Shown here: positions 38,162-47,229 of the stretch, piece after piece
How the letters are laid out: each line of letters starts with the position of its first letter
Position numbering within the stretch: the first letter of the stretch is position 1
Notes under the pieces: generated by a model
Databases searched by the model: none
The model's input: the letters and a program-made list of their open reading frames with translations, nothing else
What the model was told of the DNA's origin: nothing
Translations under genes and position numbers: made by a program
NCBI GenBank assembly: GCA_024235615.1
Contig: JACKMB010000005.1
Span: 186,001-250,000, forward strand
Direction of reading: 5' to 3'
Length of the DNA stretch: 64,000 nucleotides
Origin: Thauera sp.
Lineage (GTDB): Bacteria; Pseudomonadota; Gammaproteobacteria; Burkholderiales; Rhodocyclaceae

Positions 38162-38845
38162 ATGAGCAACGCCGCCGCGCGTCCGCCCCGTCTGATCGTC
38201 GGCCTCGGCAATCCGGGCGCCGAATACTCCGAAACCCGGCACAACGCCGGGTTTTGGTTTTGCGAGCGCCTCGCCGACCAGCTCGGCGTGCGCTTCTCGC
38301 ACGAATCCCGCTTTCATGGCCTGGTGGCCAACGCGCGTGAAGCCGGCATGTGGCTGCTGATGCCGCAGACCTTCATGAACCGCTCCGGCCAGGCGATCGG
38401 CGCGCTTGCGCGCTTCTACCGCATCGAACCGGCCGAGATCCTCGTCGTGCACGACGAGCTCGACATCCCTCCCGGCCAATTGCGCCTCAAGTTCGGCGGC
38501 GGCCTCGGTGGCCACAACGGCCTCAAGGACACCTCCGCCCACCTCGGCACCAACGATTACTGGCGCCTGCGCATCGGCATCGGCCATCCCGGCGACCGCA
38601 ACGAGGTGGTGAACTTCGTCCTCAAGCCGGCGCGGCGCGAGGAGCAGCAACAGATCGACGAGGCCATCGACAAGGCGCTCGCGCTCTGGCCGCAGATCGT
38701 GCGCGGCGAGCTCAACGCCGCCGCCACCAAGCTCAACGTCCGCCCTGCGCCGCCCAAGCCGCCGAAGCCTCCCAAGGCGCCCAGGCCCGTGCCGCCAGAC
38801 GCCGGCGCCGAGGCGCCGCCCACGACGGACGGCTCCGCCGCCTGA
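38162..38845 (+). CDS. pth: Peptidyl-tRNA hydrolase
   Basis: The 227-residue enzyme frees tRNA from peptidyl-tRNA that has dropped off ribosomes. The catalytic histidine is in ETRHNAGFWF (about residue 27), the aspartate in VVHDELDIPPG (about 100), and GGGLGGHNGLKD (about 112-123) binds the substrate. The core ends near residue 193. A Pro/Lys/Ala-rich tail of about 30 residues (PPKPPKPPKAPRPVPP and more) is an addition to the normal form. It follows rplY after 33 bp. Confidence 0.96.
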   Translation: MSNAAARPPRLIVGLGNPGAEYSETRHNAGFWFCERLADQLGVRFSHESRFHGLVANAREAGMWLLMPQTFMNRSGQAIGALARFYRIEPAEILVVHDELDIPPGQLRLKFGGGLGGHNGLKDTSAHLGTNDYWRLRIGIGHPGDRNEVVNFVLKPARREEQQQIDEAIDKALALWPQIVRGELNAAATKLNVRPAPPKPPKPPKAPRPVPPDAGAEAPPTTDGSAA

Positions 38846-38851
38846 GCCCGC

Positions 38852-39835
38852 TCAGTAGCCCACCGCCGCCAGCGCGCGCAGCGGGCCGACCGCGCGGATC
38901 GCCTCGATCTGCTCGCGGTGGCGGGTGTACAGCGTGCCGCCAAAGCACACCGCGCTCATCGAGATGCCTTCGAAGTGCTCCCGCCTGCGCGGAATCGCCA
39001 GCAGCCAGCCCTCGCCCGCGAGCAGGTTGAAGGGCGGCAGCAGCCCATCCTCCCCCGCCTCCAGGCCCAGCTCGGCGCGCGCGCGCTCGAAGCCCGCGTG
39101 CAGGCTGTCGGCCGCGTCCTCCACCGCCTCGCCGCGACCGCAGCGCACGCGCACAAAGCAATGCCGCATCGACAGCGCCGCATGCGTCGCCACGCCCTGC
39201 TCCGCCAGCCCCGCCGGCAGCCCGGGCACGAACAGCCGCAGGCTGGCGTTGCCGGCGTCGTCCGGCATCCACTGCACATGCTTGTGGCGCTGGCTCGCCC
39301 CCGCGGCGGTGCCGCCGTTGTAGAGCCCGATCCCGCCCGCCTCGACCATCAGCGCGGCGAGCGCGGCGAAGTCGCTGCGCGCCAGCGGCAGCAGCTGCTC
39401 CTCGAACGCCCGCCGCGCCAGCACCAGGTGGCGCGCGCACAGCGGGAACTTGTTCAGGATCGCAACGTGGGCATCGCCCACCGGCCCGACCGTGAGCTCC
39501 GGGTCGGGATTGAGGAAAGGGTTGAAATTCGGATCGCGCGGCCCGCCGGGGATCGCCACCGTCTTGGCGTCCCTGGCAGCCTCTGCGCCGGCGCCCTCGG
39601 CCCGCGCCGCAGCACCTTGCACGCCTCCGCCCTTGCCCGCCATTTCTGCCGCCCCTCCGGCGGCCGCGGCGCTCCGGCTCGCATCCTTGGCCGCGAGCGA
39701 GGACACCCAGCGCACGATGAAGCGCATGCCCGCGTCGTCCATCTCGACCTGTTCGGCCTCCACCGGCACCAGCGCCCCCGACGCCAACGCCGCCGCGCTG
39801 CGCGCATCGATCGCCTCGATCCAGTTGGTCCTCAT
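38852..39835 (-). CDS. ATP adenylyltransferase / Ap4A phosphorylase
   Basis: The 327-residue HIT-superfamily enzyme resembles Ap4A phosphorylase/ATP adenylyltransferase, which splits Ap4A with phosphate into ATP and ADP. It has the N-terminal FIVRWVSSLAAKD segment, the NKFPLCARHLVLARR strand and the catalytic histidine motif ASQRHKHVQWMP (about residues 190-201). A disordered Ala/Gly-rich insert of about 45 residues (about 48-92) interrupts the N-terminal domain. GGAGGAG lies 6 bases before the ATG. It converges on pth with only 6 bp between. The substrate is inferred from the family. Confidence 0.85.
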   Translation of the reverse strand: MRTNWIEAIDARSAAALASGALVPVEAEQVEMDDAGMRFIVRWVSSLAAKDASRSAAAAGGAAEMAGKGGGVQGAAARAEGAGAEAARDAKTVAIPGGPRDPNFNPFLNPDPELTVGPVGDAHVAILNKFPLCARHLVLARRAFEEQLLPLARSDFAALAALMVEAGGIGLYNGGTAAGASQRHKHVQWMPDDAGNASLRLFVPGLPAGLAEQGVATHAALSMRHCFVRVRCGRGEAVEDAADSLHAGFERARAELGLEAGEDGLLPPFNLLAGEGWLLAIPRRREHFEGISMSAVCFGGTLYTRHREQIEAIRAVGPLRALAAVGY

Positions 39836-39972
39836 GCCTTCTCCTCCGGTATATTTTTGGGCAAATGCAGGACAGGGAATTGTAGGCCGACCGCGACACG
39901 AATGGGCCGGCAACGACCATGACGGGAGGCGCCAAAGCCTCGCGGCACAGAAGGCAGGGCGCGCAACGGTTC

Positions 39973-40112
39973 TGTAGGAGCGCCGGCAGGCGCGAAAGCG
40001 GCGGCGGGGCCCTGCACGCGCGCCTGCCCGATCGCCCGGTTCGCAGCTGCCGCAGTTCCTGCAGGCCGGCGGGAAACGCCGTGCTTTCTGTAGGAGCGCC
40101 GGCAGGCGCGAA
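39973..40112. repeat. Three REP-like palindromes
   Basis: Copies at 39973-39996 and 40090-40112 have the GCGCCGGCAGGCGCG core. A diverged reverse copy lies at 40040-40063 (GCAGCTGCCGCAGTTCC). They occupy the 476-bp gap between the divergent Ap4A phosphorylase and ychF genes. The rest of the gap holds only the candidate ychF promoter. Confidence 0.8.
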
Positions 40113-40204
40113 GGCGGCGCTTGCATGGCGGCGCCGGCGCCATTTCCGCAAGCTTCACCGCAGCCATCCCCACCGCCCGAGCGCGACCACCCCCGCGCCC
40201 GCTT

Positions 40205-40234
40205 TTGGAGCCCTACCCCGCGACACGGTACAAT
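40205..40234 (+). promoter_or_regulatory. Candidate ychF promoter
   Basis: TTGGAG (40205-40210) and a good -10 TACAAT (40229-40234) are 18 bp apart, ending 77 bp before the ychF ATG. Confidence 0.45.
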
Positions 40235-40311
40235 CCCGCGTTTTCCACACCGGATCAAGGCCGTAGCCCCACGACGCGGCGACGCAGCCACCGGAACGAT
40301 CAAGGATTCAC

Positions 40312-41403
40312 ATGAGCCTGAAATGCGGAATCGTCGGCCTGCCCAACGTCGGCAAGTCGACCCTCTTCAACGCGCTGACCAAGGCCGGCATCCAGGCCGA
40401 GAACTACCCCTTCTGCACCATCGAGCCCAACGTCGGCATCGTCGAGGTCCCCGACCCGCGCCTGGCTGCGCTGTCCGAGATCGTCAAGCCGCAGAAGATC
40501 CAGCCCGCCATCGTCGAGTTCGTCGACATCGCCGGCCTGGTCGCCGGTGCCTCCAAGGGCGAGGGCCTGGGCAACCAGTTCCTCGCCAACATCCGCGAGA
40601 CCGACGCCATCGTGCACGTGGTGCGCTGCTTCGCCGACGACAACGTGATCCACGTCTCCGGCAGCGTCGACCCGATCCGCGACATCGAGGTCATCGACAC
40701 CGAGCTCGCGCTCGCCGACATGGCCACGGTCGAGAAGGCGCTCAACCGCTACAAGCGCCCCGCAGCCGCGGGCGACAAGGAAGCCAAGATCCTCGTCGCG
40801 GTGCTCGAGAAGTGCTTCGCCCAGCTCGACCAGGGCAAGGCCGTGCGCGCGCTCGACCTTTCGAAGGAGGAATGGGCCAGCCTCAAGCCCTTCTGCCTGA
40901 TCACCGCCAAGCCGGTGCTGTACGCCGCCAACGTCGCCGAGGACGGCTTCGAGGGCAACCCGCACCTGGACGCCGTGCGCGCCCACGCCGCGGCCGAGGG
41001 TGCCGAGGTGGTCGCCCTGTGCGCGGCGATCGAGGCCGAGATCGCCGACCTCGAGGACGCCGACAAGAAGGAATTCCTCGAGACCATGGGCCTCGAGGAG
41101 CCCGGCCTCGACCGCCTGATCCGTGCCGGCTACAAGCTGCTCGGCCTGCAGACCTACTTCACCGCCGGCGTGAAGGAAGTGCGCGCCTGGACCATCCATG
41201 TCGGCGACACCGCGCCGCAGGCCGCCGGCGTCATCCACACCGACTTCGAGCGCGGCTTCATCCGCGCCCAGACCATCGCCTTCGACGACTTCATCCAGTA
41301 CAAGGGCGAGGCCGGCGCCAAGGAGGCGGGCAAGATGCGCGCCGAAGGCAAGGAGTACGTGGTCAAGGACGGTGACGTGCTGAACTTCCTGTTCAACGTC
41401 TGA
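40312..41403 (+). CDS. ychF: Obg-like ATPase YchF
   Basis: The 363-residue P-loop protein of the Obg family prefers ATP, and binds ribosomes with roles in translation and stress. It has P-loop [16 protein letters not shown] (about 8-23), switch [22 protein letters not shown] (about 77-96), the altered G4 region ([11 protein letters not shown]) and a C-terminal TGS domain (about 277-360) with [19 protein letters not shown]. Length and motifs are complete. It ends at a terminator-like hairpin shared with the convergent def gene. Confidence 0.97.
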   Translation: MSLKCGIVGLPNVGKSTLFNALTKAGIQAENYPFCTIEPNVGIVEVPDPRLAALSEIVKPQKIQPAIVEFVDIAGLVAGASKGEGLGNQFLANIRETDAIVHVVRCFADDNVIHVSGSVDPIRDIEVIDTELALADMATVEKALNRYKRPAAAGDKEAKILVAVLEKCFAQLDQGKAVRALDLSKEEWASLKPFCLITAKPVLYAANVAEDGFEGNPHLDAVRAHAAAEGAEVVALCAAIEAEIADLEDADKKEFLETMGLEEPGLDRLIRAGYKLLGLQTYFTAGVKEVRAWTIHVGDTAPQAAGVIHTDFERGFIRAQTIAFDDFIQYKGEAGAKEAGKMRAEGKEYVVKDGDVLNFLFNV

Positions 41404-41440
41404 CACGCCGGGCGCAAGCGCGCCCAGCCTGCCTATCCAG

Positions 41441-41476
41441 ACCCCGTCCTGGCAAGCCTGCGCGACGGGGTTTCTC
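41441..41476 (+). terminator. Terminator downstream of ychF
   Basis: The stem ACCCCGTC/GACGGGGT with a 15-base loop is followed by TTCTCTTCT. A second perfect hairpin (GGGCGC-AAGC-GCGCCC, 41410-41425) directly follows the ychF stop. The genes here are convergent. Confidence 0.55.
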
Positions 41477-41511
41477 TTCTGCGCTCGCCCCCGGGCACGG
41501 ACAGCTTGGGG

Positions 41512-42036
41512 CTACCCCGATAGCTCAGGAAACAGCACGTCCGTAAACCCGAAGCGACGGAAATCCCGCACCCGCATCGGATAGAGCACGCCGTCGAGGT
41601 GGTCGCACTCGTGCTGCACCACGCGCGCATGGAAGCCCTCGGCGAAGCGCTCGATCGGCTCGCCCGCGGGGGTGGAGCCGGTGTAATGGATGCGCGTGGC
41701 GCGCGGCACCATGCCGCGCAGGCCGGGCACCGACAGGCAGCCCTCCCAGCCCTCCTCGCGGTCCTCGGTGAGCGGCGTGATCACCGGGTTCACCAGGATG
41801 GTGCGCGGCACCGGCGCGGCGTCCGGGTAGCGCTCGCTGTGCTCGAAGCCGAAGATCACCACCTGCAGGCCGACGCCGATCTGCGGCGCGGCCAGGCCCA
41901 CGCCGCCGTGCGCGGCCATGGTGTCGAACATATCCTCGACCAGCCCCGCGAGTTCGGGCGTGCCGAACTCGCCGACCGGCGCGGCAGGCTGCAGCAGTCG
42001 CGCATCGCCCATGCGCAGAAGGGTACGGACAGTCAT
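41512..42036 (-). CDS. def: Peptide deformylase
   Basis: The 174-residue metalloenzyme removes the N-formyl group from nascent proteins. The three motifs are intact: [10 protein letters not shown] (about 45-54), EGCLSVPG with the metal cysteine (about 97-104) and QHECDHLDG with the two histidines and the catalytic glutamate (about 140-148). The usual def-fmt pairing is absent, which suggests a second deformylase elsewhere in the genome (inference). It lies 21 bp downstream of no other gene on its strand except the EamA transporter operon, which ends just before lower coordinates begin. Confidence 0.93.
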   Translation of the reverse strand: MTVRTLLRMGDARLLQPAAPVGEFGTPELAGLVEDMFDTMAAHGGVGLAAPQIGVGLQVVIFGFEHSERYPDAAPVPRTILVNPVITPLTEDREEGWEGCLSVPGLRGMVPRATRIHYTGSTPAGEPIERFAEGFHARVVQHECDHLDGVLYPMRVRDFRRFGFTDVLFPELSG

Positions 42037-42057
42037 CGGCTCTCTCTCCTCGTTCGT

Positions 42058-42963
42058 TCAGCCGCGCCCGCCGAAGAGGCCGCGGAGCCACGCCCAGCGG
42101 CTCACCACCAGGGCGAGGAAGATCAGCCCGCAGCCGGCGAGCTGCAGCGCGCTCATGGTCTCGGCGAACCACCACGCCGCAGCGAGCGCGGTCCACACCG
42201 GCTCGAGCATCATGATCAGCGCCGCGTGGCTGGGCGTGGTCAGGCTCTGGCCATGGAGCTGGAGCAGGAAGCGCAGCGTGGTGGCGAGCAGCGCGCTGGC
42301 GAGCAGCCAGCCGAACATCGGCGCGCCCCAGGTCTCGGGCCAGGGCTCGATCAGCAAGGCCGGTGGCAGCACCAGCACGCCGACGGCGAGCATCTGCACC
42401 ACGCTGAGCGCGCGCACCGGCACGTTGCGCACGACGTGCGAGTTGACGTTGAACATCAGCGCGAACACCAGCGCGGCGCCGAGGAAGAACAGCTGGCCGG
42501 GCTCGACCTCGAAGCCGCCGTCGAGCGACAGGCAGGCGAAGCCGGCGAGCGCGAGCGGCAGCGCGACCCAGGTGCTCGCCGGCGGACGGTCGCCGAAGAA
42601 CAGGCGCGCGAACACCGGCACCATGACGATGCCCATGCTGGAGATGAACGAGGCTTCGCCGAGGTGGCTGCTGTGCGACAGGCCGAGGATCCACAGCACC
42701 ATGCCGCCGGCGAACAGGGCGCCGACGAGCAGGCTGTTGCGCAGCGCGCGCCGATCGAGCGCGCGCAGCTGCGGCAGCGAGAACATTGCCAGCACCAGCC
42801 CGGCGATCGTGAAGCGCAGGCCGATGAAGATCAGCGGCGGGATGCCTGCGAGCGCCTCCTTGGAGAAGATCCAGCCCGCCGCCGCGATCAACGTGGTGAG
42901 GGTGAGCAGGAGGTCGGCCTCGAGCCGATTCGGCGCCGCGCCGCCGGGGCCCTGCACGCTCAT
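42058..42963 (-). CDS. EamA/DMT-family transporter
   Basis: The 301-residue protein has ten predicted TM helices in two EamA repeats (about 15-150 and 155-290). Segments such as AAAGWIFSKEAL, FIGLRFTIAGLVL and a C-terminal MMLEPVWTALAAAWWFAE match drug/metabolite transporters. Family members export metabolites, and ArnE/ArnF-type relatives flip lipid-linked sugars. It is the last gene of a four-gene overlapping operon (GT2, GT39, GtrA, EamA), with its ATG in the GtrA stop. The operon position hints at a lipid-sugar role, but standard metabolite export is equally possible. The def gene follows after 21 bp. Confidence 0.82.
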   Translation of the reverse strand: MSVQGPGGAAPNRLEADLLLTLTTLIAAAGWIFSKEALAGIPPLIFIGLRFTIAGLVLAMFSLPQLRALDRRALRNSLLVGALFAGGMVLWILGLSHSSHLGEASFISSMGIVMVPVFARLFFGDRPPASTWVALPLALAGFACLSLDGGFEVEPGQLFFLGAALVFALMFNVNSHVVRNVPVRALSVVQMLAVGVLVLPPALLIEPWPETWGAPMFGWLLASALLATTLRFLLQLHGQSLTTPSHAALIMMLEPVWTALAAAWWFAETMSALQLAGCGLIFLALVVSRWAWLRGLFGGRG

Positions 42964-43370
42964 CGCACCTCCACGTCGCGGCGACGGCTGCGGAAGGTCC
43001 ACAGGGCGTTGCCGGCGTAATGCCAGAGCAGCAGCAGCGCGGTGGTCAGCACCTGGGCGAGCAGGTAGTGCAGGCCGAGCAGTTCCATGAACAGGCTCAT
43101 CAGCAGCGCCGTCCACGCCAGCCCGGCCAGCGCCACGGCGAAGAAGCGCGGCAGCGCCTGGGCGTGGCTGCGGGTGGAGGCGAACACCAGCCGGCGCGCG
43201 AGCGCATAGTTGACCAGCGCGCCGAGCACGAAGCCGGCGGTCGCGCCCGCCAGCGGCGGCGCGCCCGCGCCCTCCACGAGCGCGACCAGCAAGGCGTAGT
43301 GGGCGAGCGTGCCCACCGCCCCGACCGCGGCAAAGCGCAGGAAGCGCGCCAGCCCCCCGGATGCGCTCAT
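42960..43370 (-). CDS. GtrA-like membrane protein
   Basis: The 136-residue protein has four TM helices and the GtrA fold: FLRFAAVGAVGTLAHYALLVAL at the N-terminus, GFVLGALVNYALARRLVF in the middle and GNALWTF near the C-terminus. GtrA proteins are thought to flip undecaprenyl-phosphate-linked sugars across the inner membrane for glycan modification. Both ends overlap neighbours by 4 bp (ATGA), placing it between the GT39 and EamA genes in one coupled operon. Confidence 0.88.
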   Translation of the reverse strand: MSASGGLARFLRFAAVGAVGTLAHYALLVALVEGAGAPPLAGATAGFVLGALVNYALARRLVFASTRSHAQALPRFFAVALAGLAWTALLMSLFMELLGLHYLLAQVLTTALLLLWHYAGNALWTFRSRRRDVEVR

Positions 43371-45028
43371 CGCGGCCTCCTGTCCTCGCCGACCAGCGCG
43401 CGGCGATCCTTGACGACCGCCAGCACCCGCCCCGCGCGCTCCACCTGCGCCACCACGCGCCCCTGCAGCGCCTGCTCACAACCCATGTGGGTGGGCGAGA
43501 GGTAGAAGTCCGCGCCCCACCAGTCGCGCGTCGCGCGCAGCCCGGGCGCGAGCCAGACCTGCGCCTGCAACGGCTCGGCGCACACCGCCACGGCGTAGCC
43601 CTGCGCCGGCACGCCCTCGCGCGCGACCAGGGCGTTGAGCGCAAGCACCGCCTCGCGCAGGCTGCTCGCCCAGTAGTCCTGCTCCCAGCCCCCGGCCGCT
43701 CCCGGCACACCGCCGACGAGTTGGTTGTAGGCGAGATATCCGTAAGGATGCAGGCGGGCGAGCAGGCCCGCCTGGCCGAGCACCGCCAGCGCGCACGCGA
43801 GCAGCACGGCGCGGCGCAGCAGCGGCGGACGGGCCCGCAGGCCCTGCCAGGCATGGACCAGCCCCGCGCCCGCCAGCACCGCGAGCGGCGGCAGCACGAA
43901 GCTGAAATGGCGCAGGCCGTTGTACAGCGGCGGCGCTGCGACCAGGGTGTAGGCGAGCGGGAACAGCGCCGCCAGCACCACCGGCAGCCAGGGCAGGGCC
44001 GATCGTCGGCCCGGCGCCGTGGCGAGCGCCGCCAGGGCGCGCACACCGGCGAGCAGCGCCAGCGCGACCCCGGCGAGGAACAGCTCCGGCAGGCGCACCA
44101 GCAGGTAGGCCGCGAGGTAATGGCCCGGCACCTCGCCGACGTTCATCACGCGCCCGGCCAGCACCGTGTCGAGGTCGAAACTGAAATGCGAGAACGCGCT
44201 CATCGCGGTGAACACATTGCCCGGCGCCATCGCCGCCCACGGCCAGAACAGCGCGCCGAGGGCCAGCGCGATCGCCGCCGCCGGCAGCAGCGCGAGTACG
44301 CCGCGCAGGAGGAAGCGCAGGCGCCCGTGCGCCTGCAGGGCCGCAGCCGCGAGCATGCCGACGCCGAGGTAGAAGACCGCAAACACCGCTCCGATGCGCA
44401 GCCCGAAGGCGCAGCCGAGCGCGACGCCCAGCCCCGCCAGTACGCGCCAGGGCGGCGCGGGCAGGGTGTCGAGCACGCGCACGCTGAAGTACAGGGCCCA
44501 CAGCATCGTGGTGGCGAAGGGGATGTCCTTGGTGTGGGTGAACATCGCCCCCGACCACGAACCGGTGATCAGCAGCAGCACGAGCGCCGCCAGCCCCGCC
44601 CACTCGCCGGCCAGCCGACGCGCGAGCAGCCAGGTACCGGCCAGCCCGAGAAGGCCGAAGCCGGCCGAGATCAGGTGGCGCAGGTCCCACAGCGCCGGCC
44701 CCTCGGCCGCGCCGGCGCGCTCCAGGGCAGCCGCGACGAGGTCGAAGAAGCCGCCATACAGATAGAGGTTCTTGTATTCGAAGGCCTGGCGGTCGGCAAA
44801 CCCCGACAGGTAGAAGTCGAGCAGCAGGCGGCCGTAGACATGCTGGACCTCCTCGTCGTTGCTGATGCCGTGCCGGTCGAAGGTGAGCAGCACGAACATC
44901 CCGGCCAGCGCCAGCACGGCGAGCGCGATCCGGCGTGCGAGCGCGCCATGCGTTGCGGCCTCAAGGGTCACGGCCGGTGCCTCCCCCGCCGCGGCCGGCG
45001 CCCGCGCCGCCGCGCGCGGCGGGATCAT
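43367..45028 (-). CDS. GT39-type membrane glycosyltransferase
   Basis: The 553-residue polytopic membrane protein has about eleven TM helices. An acidic DRHGISNDEEVQHVYG loop follows TM1 (about 50-65), typical of GT-C fold enzymes such as ArnT/PMT, which use lipid-phosphate sugars. A HTKDIPFATTM segment near residue 165 is a second conserved loop. A soluble C-terminal region (about 440-553) lies outside the membrane. It should transfer a sugar from the lipid donor made by the GT2 product to an envelope acceptor. Its start overlaps the GT2 stop. Donor and acceptor are unknown. Confidence 0.82.
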   Translation of the reverse strand: MIPPRAAARAPAAAGEAPAVTLEAATHGALARRIALAVLALAGMFVLLTFDRHGISNDEEVQHVYGRLLLDFYLSGFADRQAFEYKNLYLYGGFFDLVAAALERAGAAEGPALWDLRHLISAGFGLLGLAGTWLLARRLAGEWAGLAALVLLLITGSWSGAMFTHTKDIPFATTMLWALYFSVRVLDTLPAPPWRVLAGLGVALGCAFGLRIGAVFAVFYLGVGMLAAAALQAHGRLRFLLRGVLALLPAAAIALALGALFWPWAAMAPGNVFTAMSAFSHFSFDLDTVLAGRVMNVGEVPGHYLAAYLLVRLPELFLAGVALALLAGVRALAALATAPGRRSALPWLPVVLAALFPLAYTLVAAPPLYNGLRHFSFVLPPLAVLAGAGLVHAWQGLRARPPLLRRAVLLACALAVLGQAGLLARLHPYGYLAYNQLVGGVPGAAGGWEQDYWASSLREAVLALNALVAREGVPAQGYAVAVCAEPLQAQVWLAPGLRATRDWWGADFYLSPTHMGCEQALQGRVVAQVERAGRVLAVVKDRRALVGEDRRPR

Positions 45029-46035
45029 CGATCGCGCTCCGGCCTGCGCTCGAAGCCGAGCCGCTCCGAAACCAGAAACAGCGGACGGCCCTTCACCTCG
45101 GTGAAGATCCGCCCCACGTACTCGCCGAGCACGCCGAGGCTGATGAGCTGGATCCCGGACAGGAACAGCCCCGACACCATCAGCGACACGTAGCCCGGCA
45201 GGTCGATGCCGAACAGCATCGTGCGCAGCACGAGAAACACGCCGTACAGGCCGGACAGCCCCGCCATCATCAGGCCGATCACCGACCACACCCGCAGCGG
45301 CAGGGTGCTGAAGGCGGACAGCCCGTCGATCGCGTAGCGCAGCAGGCGCAGCATCGACCATCCGGACACACCGCCGGCGCGCTGCGCGGGCTCGAACTCG
45401 ACGACCTCCTGGCGGAAGCCCACCCAGCTCGTGATGCCCTTCATGAAGCGGGTGCGCTCGGGCAGGCTGTTGATCGCATCGACCACCGCACGGTCGAACA
45501 CACGAAAGTCGCCGCCGCCCTCGGCGAGCTCGACCTCGGAGACCTTGCTGAAGAAGGCGTAGAAACCGCGGGTGAGCTTGCGTCGCAGCCAGGGGTCGGT
45601 GACGCGCGAGCGCCGCACCGCGGTCACCATCATCGCGCCGCCGCGCCAGCGCGCGAGCATCTCGGGGATCAGCTCGGGCGGATGCTGCAGGTCGCCGTCC
45701 ATCAGCACGATCACGTCGCCCGTCGCCGCCTGGAGGCCAGCGGCCATCGCGGCTTCCTTGCCGAAGTTGCGCGCGAAGCGGATCGCCTTGAGGTGGCGGT
45801 CACCGGCGCACAACGTGGCGACGCGCGCATACGTGTCGTCGCGGCTACCGTCGTCCACGCAGACAATGTCCCAGCCCGACAGCTCCAGGCCCGCGAGCAC
45901 CTGCGACAGGCGCCGATGCAGCGCCTCCACCGTTTCGCCCTCGTTGTAGAGCGGGACCACGACCGAGAGTCGGGGGTGTGCCGAGGAGGCGGGCGGCACA
46001 TGGGGGTGGGCGTCGAGCGAGTCGGAGTGCGACAC
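45025..46035 (-). CDS. GT2 polyprenyl-phosphate glycosyltransferase (GtrB/ArnC-like)
   Basis: The protein of about 336 residues has an N-terminal GT-A domain with VVPLYNEGETVEALH, VDDGSRDDT and MDGDLQHPPELIPEM, the GtrB/DPM1-like signatures. Two C-terminal TM helices (about 240-265 and 275-300) are typical of ArnC/GtrB enzymes. It should load a sugar onto undecaprenyl phosphate. It is first in the overlapping operon, supplying the donor for the GT39 protein. The GTG start is uncertain, since no clear ribosome binding site precedes it and a GTG 13 codons later is possible. Confidence 0.85.
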   Translation of the reverse strand: MSHSDSLDAHPHVPPASSAHPRLSVVVPLYNEGETVEALHRRLSQVLAGLELSGWDIVCVDDGSRDDTYARVATLCAGDRHLKAIRFARNFGKEAAMAAGLQAATGDVIVLMDGDLQHPPELIPEMLARWRGGAMMVTAVRRSRVTDPWLRRKLTRGFYAFFSKVSEVELAEGGGDFRVFDRAVVDAINSLPERTRFMKGITSWVGFRQEVVEFEPAQRAGGVSGWSMLRLLRYAIDGLSAFSTLPLRVWSVIGLMMAGLSGLYGVFLVLRTMLFGIDLPGYVSLMVSGLFLSGIQLISLGVLGEYVGRIFTEVKGRPLFLVSERLGFERRPERDR

Positions 46036-46170
46036 GATGAAACTACCGGCGAGTGGGCTCCGCAGCCGGAGCGAAGGCGTGCACGATAAACCATTCGTGC
46101 CCTGCCCGGCGTGCCCCGCGCGGGCCAGGGTGCGCGATACTTCGGACTTTCCGCCCGCAGCCCCGATCGC

Positions 46171-47085
46171 ATGCAAGCCCCTTCCCGCCCTGGCGCGCCG
46201 GCCACCCGTCCGGTGGTGGTGTGCGCCGACGACTACGGCCTCGCCCCCGGGGTCAGCGAGGCGATCGCCGCACTCGTCGCGACCGGCCGGCTGTCGGCCA
46301 CCAGCTGCATGAGCGCGCTGCCCGACTGGCACCGCGCTGCGCCCCCCCTGCGCGCACTGATGGCAAGCGCGCCGGCCGACGTCGGCCTGCACCTGACCCT
46401 GACCGACCAGCCCCCGCTCAGCGCCGCGGCGCGCCGGGCCTGGGGCGAGCGCCTGCCCCCGCTCGGCCGCCTGCTCGCCGCCGCCCTCGCCCGCCGCCTG
46501 CCGGCGCAGGCCGTGGCGGACGAGATCCGCGCCCAGCTCGACGCCTTCGAGGACGCCTGGGGGGACGCGCCCGACCACGTCGACGGCCACCAGCACGTGC
46601 ATGTGCTGCCCGGCGTGCGCGAGCGCCTCGTCGCCGAGCTGCTGCGCCGCCACCCGCGCGGCCGCGTGTGGGTGCGCGACTGCGTCGAGCCGCCGCTGCG
46701 CAGCCTGCAGCGGCGGGAGGCGGCGGGCAAGGCCTGGTTCATCTCCGCCCTCGCGCGCGGACTGCACCGCCAGTTGCGCGAGGCCGGCCTGCCCTGCAAC
46801 GAGGGCTTCAGCGGCCTGCACGACTTCTCCGTCGAGCGTCCCTTCGCAGCGAAGATGCGCCGCTTCCTCGCCGGCACCGGCCCACGCCCGCTGGTGCATG
46901 TGCATCCCGGCCGGGTGGACGCCGCCCTGCGCGCCTGCGATCCGCTGACCACCCCGCGCGAGGCCGAGCTCGCCTACCTCGCCTCCGCCGAATACCTCGC
47001 CGATCTCGCCGCTGCCGGCCTGCGCCCTGCTCGCTTCGCAGCGTTCGATGCCCCCGAGGTCGGGACGACCGCTCCGTCCTGCTAG
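46171..47085 (+). CDS. YdjC/ChbG/HpnK-type carbohydrate deacetylase
   Basis: The 304-residue protein belongs to the YdjC family of metal-dependent carbohydrate deacetylases. It has CADDYGLAPGVSEAI (residues 18-32, D20/D21 as metal and catalytic residues), HVDGHQHVHVLPGVRE (about 134-149) and HVHPGRVD (about 243-250). ChbG removes acetyl from chitooligosaccharides, and HpnK acts on hopanoid sugars. The divergent GT2 operon 135 bp away suggests a lipid-linked amino sugar as substrate, which is an inference. A 144-bp gap follows, without recognisable features. Confidence 0.87.
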   Translation: MQAPSRPGAPATRPVVVCADDYGLAPGVSEAIAALVATGRLSATSCMSALPDWHRAAPPLRALMASAPADVGLHLTLTDQPPLSAAARRAWGERLPPLGRLLAAALARRLPAQAVADEIRAQLDAFEDAWGDAPDHVDGHQHVHVLPGVRERLVAELLRRHPRGRVWVRDCVEPPLRSLQRREAAGKAWFISALARGLHRQLREAGLPCNEGFSGLHDFSVERPFAAKMRRFLAGTGPRPLVHVHPGRVDAALRACDPLTTPREAELAYLASAEYLADLAAAGLRPARFAAFDAPEVGTTAPSC

Positions 47086-47229
47086 CGCGATGCGGCGCGG
47101 CCGGGGCTGCGGCTACGGACGCGCCCGCGCAGCATCCCTTGGCGCAAGATTCGGCCTGACGGGTCGGTAGCCACGCATGTGGCACGCGCGAATTGCACAA
47201 GCGTCCGCCCGGTCGATAGGATCCCCGCC

